A stretch of 64,000 bases of DNA from Cellulosimicrobium cellulans (lineage in GTDB: Bacteria; Actinomycetota; Actinomycetes; Actinomycetales; Cellulomonadaceae). Positions 9,283 to 17,500 of the stretch are shown here, one piece after another; the first letter of the stretch is position 1, and each line of letters starts with the position of its first letter. Made by a program: the position numbers and the translations under genes. The notes below the pieces were generated by a model. The model was not told the origin of the DNA. It saw only the letters and a program-made list of their open reading frames with translations, and ran no database searches. The DNA lies in contig NZ_JAFBCN010000001.1 of assembly GCF_016907755.1 (NCBI RefSeq), forward strand, positions 3,038,001-3,102,000. The letters are read 5' to 3'.

Positions 9283-10175
9283 CGACCCCGACCGACGAGC
9301 GCACCCCCGCCGGCCGGACCGGTTCCGCCGCGAGGGGCGACGCCCCGGGCGGGCCCCGGGACGCCGACGACCGCACGGCCGAGATCACGCGCGAGCTGAC
9401 GGAGAAGCTGCGCCGGAAGCGGACGGGCCGCGTCGTGCGGATCGTCGGGCCGTTCACGCCGCTCCTGCTCCTCGCGGTGTGGGAGCTCGCGAGCCGGACC
9501 AACGTGCTCGACGCGCGGTTCTTCCCGCCGCCGTCGTCGATCGCCGAGACCTTCGCGCAGCTCGTCGGGAGCGGCGAGCTCTTCGAGCACGCGGGCATCA
9601 CGCTCACGCGCATCGCGATCGGGTTCGTGCTCGGCGCCGTGCCCGGGCTGGTCCTGGGGATCGCGCTCGGTTCGGTCACGACCCTGCGCACGCTCCTCGG
9701 GCCGATCTTCGCGAGCCTGCTTCCCGTGCCCAAGGTCGCGATCTTCCCGCTGCTGCTCCTCGTGTTCGGCCTCGGCGAGGCGAGCAAGTACGTGATCGTC
9801 GCGATCGGCGTGTTCTTCTACGTCTTCTACAACGCGATGGGCGGCGTGCTCCAGACGCCGCAGATCTACTTCGACGTGGCGTCCGCCAACGGGGCGGGCC
9901 GGCTCCAGCGCTGGCGCACGGTCGCGCTGCCCGCCGCGCTGCCGAGCATCTTCACCGGGCTCAAGCTCGCCGTGGGCGGCGCGTTCGTCATCATCGCGGC
10001 CTCGGAGTTCGTCGGGTCGCGCAACGGCCTGGGCTACCTCATCTGGAGCTCCTGGACGACGTTCGCCGTCGCGAAGATGTACGTGGGCATCGTCACCATC
10101 TCCGTGCTGGGCTACCTCTCCACGACCCTGGTCACGGTGCTCGAACGACGTCTCGTGCCCTGGTCCCGTCAGTAG
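9279..10175 (+). CDS. NitT/TauT-type ABC transporter permease
   Basis: This is a 298-aa membrane subunit with about six helices. The first 50 residues are a charged cytoplasmic extension, longer than usual. The EAA loop that contacts the ATPase is recognisable (ANGAGRLQRWRTVALPAALP). The SsuC/TauC-like binding-protein-dependent permease domain covers residues 90-295. The start ATG overlaps the ATPase stop (ATGA). With the two genes before it, it completes an importer for an unidentified small anion or sulfonate-like solute. Confidence 0.94.
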   Translation: MTTPTDERTPAGRTGSAARGDAPGGPRDADDRTAEITRELTEKLRRKRTGRVVRIVGPFTPLLLLAVWELASRTNVLDARFFPPPSSIAETFAQLVGSGELFEHAGITLTRIAIGFVLGAVPGLVLGIALGSVTTLRTLLGPIFASLLPVPKVAIFPLLLLVFGLGEASKYVIVAIGVFFYVFYNAMGGVLQTPQIYFDVASANGAGRLQRWRTVALPAALPSIFTGLKLAVGGAFVIIAASEFVGSRNGLGYLIWSSWTTFAVAKMYVGIVTISVLGYLSTTLVTVLERRLVPWSRQ

Positions 10176-10183
10176 GAGGCAGC

Positions 10184-10234
10184 ATGAACCGATCCCACCA
10201 CGACCCGTCCCGCGTGCCCGGGGGCGTCGCATGA
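10184..10234 (+). CDS. 16-codon leader-like ORF coupled to the GntR gene
   Basis: A strong ribosome site (AGGAGG, 10174-10179) precedes an ATG that opens MNRSHHDPSRVPGGVA. Its stop overlaps the GntR start as ATGA. The GntR gene has no good ribosome site of its own, so this short frame may exist to deliver ribosomes to it by translational coupling. It is only 16 codons long, so it could also be a chance frame after a misplaced ribosome site. It has no run of rare or single-amino-acid codons of the attenuator kind. Confidence 0.45.
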   Translation: MNRSHHDPSRVPGGVA

Positions 10235-10890
10235 GCGTCGTCCCGGCCGCGGACCGGATCTACCACGAGCTGCGGCGCCGGATCATCTTCACCGAGCTGC
10301 GCCCCGGCGAGGAGATCGACGTCACCGAGACGGCGTCCGAGTTCGGGACGTCGCGCACCCCGGTGCGGGACGCGCTCCACCGCCTCGACCACGACGGTCT
10401 CGTGGACGTGCGCCCGCGCGCCCTGTGCCGCGTCGCTCCGGTGACCCTCAAGACGCTCGTCGACGTGCTCGACGTGCGCGAGGCGACGGGACCGATGGCG
10501 ACGCGCCTCGCGGCCGCCCACGCGAGCCCGGCCGAGGTCGACGAGCTCGCGGCCATCGCCGAGGGCACGTACCCGCAGGCGCAGGACGTGCAGTCGATCC
10601 TGTCGGCGTCGCACCTGTTCCACTGCCGGGTCGCGAAGTACTCGCGCAACCCCCGGCTGCACGCGATCACCGAGCTCGCGCTCGAGGACCTGGAGCGGGC
10701 GTTCCGGCTCTGCGGGCGCCAGCCCCTGGAGCCCGGGCCTCCACTCGACGACCACCGGCTCCTCATCGAGGCGCTCCGTGCGGGCGACGGCGAGCGCGCC
10801 GCCCGGCTCGAGCTCGAGCACATCCGCCGCGGTCGCAGCGTCGTCATGGGCCTCGCGATCGACTCCGGGGCGTTCTTCGGCGACGACTGA
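10231..10890 (+). CDS. GntR-family transcriptional regulator, FCD type
   Basis: This is a 219-aa DNA-binding regulator. The winged helix-turn-helix spans residues 8-70 (RPGEEIDVTETASEFGTSRT, with PVRDALHRLDHDGLV). The all-helical FCD effector domain fills residues 78-210 and has metal/ligand-binding His residues (HLFHCRVAKYS, DDHRLLIEAL). FCD regulators usually respond to the organic acid handled by their neighbours. It sits inside the importer/catabolic operon and probably controls it, perhaps through the inverted repeat at 7365-7381. Confidence 0.9.
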   Translation: MSVVPAADRIYHELRRRIIFTELRPGEEIDVTETASEFGTSRTPVRDALHRLDHDGLVDVRPRALCRVAPVTLKTLVDVLDVREATGPMATRLAAAHASPAEVDELAAIAEGTYPQAQDVQSILSASHLFHCRVAKYSRNPRLHAITELALEDLERAFRLCGRQPLEPGPPLDDHRLLIEALRAGDGERAARLELEHIRRGRSVVMGLAIDSGAFFGDD

Positions 10891-10974
10891 GCGTCTCTCC
10901 CGCGCGACGACCCGCACGTCCCACCCCGATCCACCCGCACGACCGACCCACCCTGACCACCCGAGAGGACCGCC

Positions 10975-11931
10975 GTGCCCGCCACCCCCACCGTGCGCGT
11001 CGACGCCGCGGACGCCCGCGCCCGGGCCCGCGCTGCGCTCGCCGCCCACGACCCCGCCGACGCCGACCTCGCGGCCCGCGCCGTCGTCGCGGGGGACGCG
11101 TCGGGATGGCCGGAGTTCGGCCTCGCGCTCCTCGTCCGCGAGCTGCGGGACGCGCGCGAGCGCACGACGACGGGGCGGGCCGGGACCGCGGCGCCGTCCG
11201 CCGTCGTGACCGGGGCGACCGCGACGCTGGACGCGTACGACCTCCCCGGGCCGGTCGCGCTCGCCGCGGCGGTCCGCCGGGCCGCGGGGCTCGCGCGCGG
11301 GCTCGGCGTCGGCGTGGTCGCCGTGCGCCACGCGGGCGGGACGGGGCGCGTCGGCGCGTACGTCCGCGCGCTCGCCGAGGACGGGCTGGTCGGGGTCGCG
11401 CTCGCCCAGTCCCCCGCGACCGTCGCCCCGTACGGCGGGACCGCCCCCGTGGTCGGCACGAACCCGCTCGCCGTGGCGGTGCCGCGGGCCGGGCAGGGGC
11501 GTGCGCTCGTCGTGGACGCCGCGACGAGCTCCGTCACGCTCGCCGACGCGCGGCGCCGCGCCCGGGAGGGCGCTCCCCTGCCCGACGGCGCGGCGCTCGG
11601 TCCCGACGGCGAGCCCACCCGGGACGCGGGCGCCGTCGCCACGCTGCTCCCCGCGGGGCTGCTCGGGTCCCTCCTCGGTCTCACGGTGGAGGCGCTCGCC
11701 GGGCTGCTGACGGGGGCGCGCGGCGACGCCGTGGGCCGCGGTCTCTGGGTGCTCGCGCTGGACCCCCGCGCGTTCGGCGCCGAGGACCTCGCCGACCGGG
11801 CCGACCGCCTCGGCGACGACTGGGCCCGCGCCGGGGGCCGCGTCCCGGGCGCCCGTCCGGACGCGCCGGCGTTCGACGTCGACCGCGACGTCTGGGACGC
11901 GCTGGACCCGGCGACGGGAGGCACGCCGTGA
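10975..11931 (+). CDS. Ldh-family (malate/sulfolactate dehydrogenase-like) protein with a degenerate active site
   Basis: This 318-aa protein follows the Ldh fold (ureidoglycolate, malate and sulfolactate dehydrogenases). The nucleotide-side motif GTNPLAVAVP, the DAATSSV strand and the C-terminal EALAGLLTGA helix are clear. The residues expected at the catalytic site are not. The usual DSHG reads DASG (residues ~41-44), the usual S-x-HFG reads AGGTG after VAVRH, and the usual GYKG loop reads GLLG. It may therefore not be a normal NAD(P)-dependent 2-hydroxyacid dehydrogenase. The start is GTG after GAGAGGAC, and the stop overlaps the next start (GTGA). Confidence 0.75.
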   Translation: MPATPTVRVDAADARARARAALAAHDPADADLAARAVVAGDASGWPEFGLALLVRELRDARERTTTGRAGTAAPSAVVTGATATLDAYDLPGPVALAAAVRRAAGLARGLGVGVVAVRHAGGTGRVGAYVRALAEDGLVGVALAQSPATVAPYGGTAPVVGTNPLAVAVPRAGQGRALVVDAATSSVTLADARRRAREGAPLPDGAALGPDGEPTRDAGAVATLLPAGLLGSLLGLTVEALAGLLTGARGDAVGRGLWVLALDPRAFGAEDLADRADRLGDDWARAGGRVPGARPDAPAFDVDRDVWDALDPATGGTP

Positions 11932-13232
11932 CGCTCCGGCTCACCGTCAGCCCCGCCGACGACCTGCTCGACGTCGCCCGCCGCATCGAGGTGAGCGGCG
12001 CCGCTCCCCGCGCGCTCGTCACGGTCCGCGCGACGACGGACCGCGCCGGGACCGCGTGGTCCGCCCGCGCGACCTACCGCGCGGACCGGGCCGGCACCGT
12101 CCGGCTCGACCGCGACCCGCCGATGTCCGGCGACTACGGGCGCGTCGACGGGATGGCGCTCCTCACGTCGCAGCGGCCCGACCCGACGCCCGGCACGGAG
12201 CCCGGCCGGCCGACCACGACCGACGTCGCGCGCCCGCTCCGCACGCGCCTCGAGGCGTGGGACGAGTCCGACGCCACGCGGCGCGCGACGGCCGACCTCG
12301 TGCAGCGCTGGACCGGACCCGGGGTGCGACGCCACGACGTCCGCGAGGACGGGCTCGTCGGCACGCTCTTCGTGCCGCCGGGCGACGGCCCGCACCCGAC
12401 GATCGTCGTGCTCAACGGCTCCGGCGGCGGCATCAACGAGCAGCGGGGCGCGCTCTACGCGTCGCGCGGCGTGCAGGCGCTCGCGCTCGGCTACTTCGGC
12501 GTGCCCGGCCTGCCCGACCACATCACCCGCACGCCGCTGGAGTACTTCGAGACCGCGCTGCGCCACGTGCACGGCGAGCTCGCGCCGCGCGCCGGCGTCG
12601 TCGTGGTGAGCGGCCAGTCGCGGGGCGGCGAGCTCGCCCTCCTGCTGGGCGCCACCTACCCCGGGCTGGTCGGCGCCGTCGTCGCCTACGTGCCCGGGGC
12701 CCACGTGCACGGCGCCCAGGGCGCCGCGGACCCGGCGCAGGGGTGGGACTCCCCCACGTGGACGCTCGGCGGCGAGCCGCTCCCGCACCTGTGGCAGGAC
12801 AACCCCGGCGTGACGTGGCAGCCGTGGACGGGCGGGCCGCCCCCGGACCGGTACCGCGACGTCTACGTCGACGGCCTGCGCGACCGCGAGTTCGCCGCCG
12901 CGTCGCGTGTCCCCGTCGAGCGCATCGCGGGCCCCGTCGCGTGCGTCTCCGGCATGGCCGACGGCCTGTGGCCGTCGAGCATGTACGCACGCCAGGTCGT
13001 CGAGACGCTGCACGCCGCGGGCCACGTGCACGAGACGCTGCTGCTCGACTACCCCGACGCGGGCCACTCGATCGCCCTGCCGCACCTCCCCGTCGCGCAG
13101 GGCCCGACGCGCCACCCCGTCTCCGGCATCGAGCTGTCGGCCGGCGGGACCCCCGCGGGCAACGCGTTCGCCGACGCCGACTCGTTCGCGCAGGTGTGCG
13201 CGTTCGTGGAGCGCGCGACGCGCGTGCCCTGA
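11928..13232 (+). CDS. Acyl-CoA thioesterase / BAAT-type alpha/beta hydrolase
   Basis: This is a 434-aa protein with two domains. Residues 1-115 form a beta-sandwich like the acyl-CoA thioester hydrolase/BAAT N-terminal domain. Residues 140-430 form an alpha/beta hydrolase like the BAAT C-terminal domain. The nucleophile elbow is GQSRGG, so it is Ser, as in thioesterases, rather than the Cys of true bile-acid acyltransferases. The acid is probably in SGMADGLW and the His in DAGHSIALPH. It starts with GTG overlapping the Ldh-like gene. The acyl substrate is unknown. Coupling to a taurine-type importer hints at acyl conjugates, but that is speculation. Confidence 0.82.
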   Translation: MTLRLTVSPADDLLDVARRIEVSGAAPRALVTVRATTDRAGTAWSARATYRADRAGTVRLDRDPPMSGDYGRVDGMALLTSQRPDPTPGTEPGRPTTTDVARPLRTRLEAWDESDATRRATADLVQRWTGPGVRRHDVREDGLVGTLFVPPGDGPHPTIVVLNGSGGGINEQRGALYASRGVQALALGYFGVPGLPDHITRTPLEYFETALRHVHGELAPRAGVVVVSGQSRGGELALLLGATYPGLVGAVVAYVPGAHVHGAQGAADPAQGWDSPTWTLGGEPLPHLWQDNPGVTWQPWTGGPPPDRYRDVYVDGLRDREFAAASRVPVERIAGPVACVSGMADGLWPSSMYARQVVETLHAAGHVHETLLLDYPDAGHSIALPHLPVAQGPTRHPVSGIELSAGGTPAGNAFADADSFAQVCAFVERATRVP

Positions 13233-13296
13233 CCTGCACCCCTCGACCCAGAACCTGTCCCGACCTGTGACCCGACCCATCGACGAGAGGACCGAC

Positions 13297-14160
13297 ATGT
13301 CCGCAGTGAGCGCCGAGTACCGCCAGGAGTGGGAGCGGTGGCACCGCGCCCGGCTCGACGAGCTGACGAGCCCGTACGGGTGGATGTCCATGGTCAGCCA
13401 GGACTGGCTGACGGGCGCCGAGCCGCTCGAGGTCGAGGGCGTGCCCGGCACCTGGTCGGTCCAGGACGACGAGGTCGTGTACACGCCCGACGGCAGCGGG
13501 GAGACCGTCACGCTCGACGGCGCACCGGTGACGGCGCCGACGCCCGTGTCGACCGGCCACAAGTACTCCCTCGTGCCCGCGTTCTACGGTGACCTGCGCG
13601 TCGAGACGATCCGTCGCACCGACGCGACCGGCCGCCAGATCTTCGGCGTGCGCGTCCGCGACCCGCGCGAGGCGGCCAGCAAGCGCCTCGACGACATCGA
13701 GACGTTCCCGCTCGACGAGCGCTGGGTGCTCCCCGCGCGGTTCACGCGGACGGCCGAGCAGGCGTCGGACTACCCGACGGTGGAGCGCGGCGTCTTCGAG
13801 GAGCAGCGCGTGATCGGCGAGGTCTCCTTCACCCTCGACGGAGTCGAGTACAGGCTCGCCGTCGCGGGCCGCCCCGACGACGACACCGGCATCGAGCGCG
13901 GCAACGCCCACTTCACGGACACGACGAGCGGCACCGAGACCTACGGGAACGGACGGCTCGTGCAGGTCCCGGACATCGAGACCGACGGCGACACGGTGGT
14001 CGACTTCAACCGGGCGTTCTCGTTCCCGTGCGCGTTCACCAACTTCGTCACGTGCCCGCTGGCACCGCCGCAGAACCGCCTCCCCGTGCCCGTGACCGCC
14101 GGCGAGAAGAAGCCGCCGCTGCGGATCGACCGGATCCAGACGTACGCGCAGGCCTCCTGA
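13297..14160 (+). CDS. DUF1684 family protein
   Basis: This is a 287-aa cytosolic protein of the DUF1684 family. The family hallmark is complete: DFNRAFSFPCAF near residue 235, followed by FVTCPLAPPQNRLPVPV and AGEK. No reaction is established for the family as far as I know. The conserved Cys, Asn and Arg residues suggest a binding or catalytic pocket. The start ATG has GAGAGGA six bases before it, which rules out an upstream GTG. It is the last gene of the importer operon and is followed at once by a long GC hairpin. Confidence 0.85.
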   Translation: MSAVSAEYRQEWERWHRARLDELTSPYGWMSMVSQDWLTGAEPLEVEGVPGTWSVQDDEVVYTPDGSGETVTLDGAPVTAPTPVSTGHKYSLVPAFYGDLRVETIRRTDATGRQIFGVRVRDPREAASKRLDDIETFPLDERWVLPARFTRTAEQASDYPTVERGVFEEQRVIGEVSFTLDGVEYRLAVAGRPDDDTGIERGNAHFTDTTSGTETYGNGRLVQVPDIETDGDTVVDFNRAFSFPCAFTNFVTCPLAPPQNRLPVPVTAGEKKPPLRIDRIQTYAQAS

Positions 14161-14182
14161 CCGGCTGCACGACGCGCAGCCC

Positions 14183-14218
14183 ACGGCGGGCGACCCGGCG
14201 GACCGGGTCGCCCGCCGT
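14183..14218 (+). terminator. 16-bp GC hairpin ending the importer operon
   Basis: Perfect arms at 14183-14198 and 14203-14218 enclose the loop CGGA, 22 bases after the DUF1684 stop. There is no T-run, as is usual for actinobacterial hairpin terminators. Confidence 0.75.
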
Positions 14219-14258
14219 CGTCGTGCACCGGCGCCGCGACACGCGGCCGACACATCTC

Positions 14259-14288
14259 TTGACACTCGGAAAGCGCCTTCCCTACGCT
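14259..14288 (+). promoter_or_regulatory. Promoter TTGACA-18-TACGCT with LacI-type operator in the spacer
   Basis: TTGACA (14259-14264) and TACGCT (14283-14288) are 18 bases apart. Between them lies GGAAAGCGCCTTCC (14268-14281). This differs at one base from GGAAAGCGCTTTCC, the palindromic core bound by CelR/MalR-like LacI regulators in actinomycetes. A repressor bound there would block the polymerase, so the secreted sugar dehydrogenase downstream is probably sugar-inducible. The region 14289-14524 is a 5' leader of about 230 bases in which I see no further gene. Confidence 0.7.
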
Positions 14289-14524
14289 GCGAGGGTCGCG
14301 CACACGGACGTGCAGCTCGAGCCGGACGGGAGAGCCAGGACGCGGCGGTCGAGGGGCCGCCACCGACCGTGCGCGCGGCCCGTGCGGACCCCGGCGCAAC
14401 GACGCGGCCGAGGAGAACCGGCGGAGTGCAGGAGCCCGACCCGGCGACGGACGGCCGGCGGGTCGGAGACATGACAGCGCTCACTGCTGTCGTGCCAGCG
14501 CCACCCGACGAAACGGAGCAGACG

Positions 14525-17500
14525 ATGACGTCTACGCACTCGAGCCGACGAGGGAGAGCGGCGATCGCCCTCTCCCTCGCGGCCGTCCTGGGAGGAACCC
14601 TCCTCGGACCACCGGCGGCCGCGGAGGAGGCCGCGGACGGTTTCAGCGAGGTCCTCAGCTTCGAGGCCTACCAGCGCACCGCCCTGAACGGTCAGGACGG
14701 CTGGTCCGCCTCGTCCGCGGCGCGGGTCATCGCCGACCCGCTCAACGGCAACAACCAGGTCCTCGAGATGGTCGGGGGCACCCAGCGCGCCCACCGTGCC
14801 GTCCCCGGGATCGCCGACGGCACGACCGGGACCGTGTTCTTCCGCTTCATGCGGACAGGGAGCGTCGACACGTCGTTCGGCATCACGGACAACGACGCGC
14901 CGTCCGACTACGCGCACAGCCGCGCGTACGTGAACAACCAGAACAACGACGTGATGCTCGTGCGCGACGGCGGCGCCTTCAAGCCCGCCGGCGTCTGGTC
15001 GCGCGACACGTGGCAGTGCGTCTGGATCGTCGCCGACAACGCGACGGACAAGGTCAGCGTCTACAGCCAGGGCGGCCCGTACGAGGAGATCACCCGGCTG
15101 CCCGAGGGCACGGAGCAGCAGTTCGGCTTCCGCCAGGGCGTGACCTCGGCGCTCGACCGGTTCTTCTGGATCAACGGCGCCAGCAGCGCGGGCCGCCTCA
15201 TGCTCGACGACGTCGCGGTCGACACGGCCGGGCAGAACCTCGCGATCCCGACGGGCAACCCCGCCGACTGCGCCGCGGGCGGCACGACGCCGAACGAGCC
15301 GCTGCTCAACCCGCTGCCCGACCCGACGCCGTCGACCCTCGGCATCGAGGTGACGGAGCTCGCCCAGCTCCCGGCGTCGCAGACGACCCCGGCGACGCAG
15401 GACCCGCGCCTCGTGCGCCACAACCGCATCACGCACCTCGACGAGATCCCCGACGGCTCGGGCCGCCTCATGGTGCCGGACAACAACGCGGTCCTCTACA
15501 CCGTCGACAAGGACACGGGCGCGTACGTGCCCTACCTGGACGTGCGCCAGCAGTTCCTCGACAACTTCCACAACAGCGCCGGCCTCGGCACCGGGCTCGG
15601 CTCCGCCGAGTTCCACCCCGACTTCGCCGAGAACGGCTTGTTCTACACGGTCCACACCGAGGGCGGCACGGCGCTGACGGAGGACACCCCGGACTACCCC
15701 GCATACGGCAACACCCAGTTCCACAGCGTCGTCACGGAGTGGAAGGCGACCGACCCGTCCGCACCGGTCTTCGAGGGCACGAGCCGCGAGGTCCTGCGCG
15801 TGCCGTTCGCCGGCCGCGTGCACACGGTGCAGCAGATCGCGTTCAACCCCACGGTCTCCGAGGGTGACGCCGACTACGGCAACCTCTACGTCCTCGTGGG
15901 CGACGGCGGCAACGGCGTCGGCAACGGCAACCCGCAGAACCTCGCCACGCCCCAGGGCAAGATCTTCCGCATCGACCCGCTGGGCGACGACAGCGCCAAC
16001 GGGCGGTACGGGATCCCCGCGGACAACCCGTTCGTCGGGACGGCCGGCGCGCTGCCGGAGATCTACGCGGTCGGCATGCGCGACCCGCACCGGATCAGCT
16101 GGGACCCCGAGGGCGACCACACGATGTACCTCGGGCACATCGGCGAGTGGCAGGTCGAGTCGGTGTACGCCGTCGAGCCGGGCGACAACTTCGGCTGGTC
16201 CGTGCGCGAGGGGTCGTTCCGCGCCGACAACCGGCAGATCTACCCGCTGCCCGCGAACGACGCCGAGAACGGCTTCACGTACCCCGTGGCCGCCTACGAC
16301 CACAACCGCGACCCCGGCCAGACCGGCGACGCGGGCGTCGCGCTCAACGGCGGGTTCGTCTACCGCGGCGACATCCCCGAGCTGCGGGGGCGCTACCTCT
16401 TCACCGACCTCGTGCGCGGCTGGGTGCTCGCCACCGAGCAGGACGAGATGGTGCGGGGCGACGGCGACCTCGCGGACCTGGCCGAGATCGAGCACCTGCG
16501 CGTGTTCGCCGACGGGCAGGAGACGACGTTCCAGGAGCTCGTCGGCGACCAGCGCGTCGACCTGCGCTTCGGGTCCGACGCCGACGGCGAGCTGTACCTG
16601 ATCTCGAAGGCCGACGGGAAGATCTGGCAGGTCACCGGCGCCCGGCGCGTCGGGGCGTCCTCGCCCGTCGTGCTCCCCGAGCTCGCCGGGAACGTCGCGG
16701 CGCACTACGACTTCGACCACCCGGTCACGGGCTCGACGACGTGGGAGGCGGACCAGGGCTGGTCCGGCACGAACATCCAGCTCGTCAACGGCGGGGTCGA
16801 GATGCGTGTGGCCGACCGGGCCTACCCCGGTGCGGGCGAGGCGCTCCAGACGCAGCAGATGAGCCCGCTCACGGCGTCGAACGACGACTGGAAGGCCGGC
16901 GTCTACGACCCCGCGGGCGTGGACTCGCTCGGCGCCTTCGCGGACGCGGACGAGATCTCGGTCATGGGCTGGTTCAAGCCGACCGGCGAGCACCCGGCCC
17001 TCAACTCGGGCACCGTGAACCCCGACGACCGCTACAACGCGATCGGGCTCGCCGGCGTCCTCACCGGGACCTCGGACGGCCACGCGGTGCGCGCGCTCCT
17101 CGAGGTCATCACGGTCGGGAACGAGCTCAAGCTCGTCGCGCTCGGCCGCCGGGTCGACGGCGCCGGGTCCTGGACGTTCGCGGCCGACCTGCCGTGGGAC
17201 CAGATCCTCGAGCGGAACCGCTGGGTCCACCTCGCCGCCACGTTCGACTTCGCGGGCGGCGAGATGAAGCTCTACATGAACGGCGAGGAGCTTGAGGGCC
17301 AGTACACGGCCTCGAACCCGTGGGGCGCGGGCGCGACCTCCCCATCCGACCCCGCCGGGCTCAAGATCGGGGGCAGCTTCCCGCAGAACACGCGCGAGGC
17401 CAACCCGTTCCACGGTCGCATGGACGACCTCATGTTCCTCGACACCGTCCCGACGCCGGAGCAGGTCGCGGCGCAGTACGCCCGGTTCGGGGCGCAGCCG

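Noticed and set aside
10975-11931. The Ldh-like gene as a pseudogene.
   Set aside because: Its frame is intact, it has a ribosome site and overlaps the next gene, and only active-site positions differ. Altered function is likelier than decay.
14471-14527. ATG at 14471 as the start of the secreted sugar dehydrogenase.
   Set aside because: It would bury the signal peptide 18 residues in. ATG 14525 has GGAG at proper spacing and gives a standard signal sequence.
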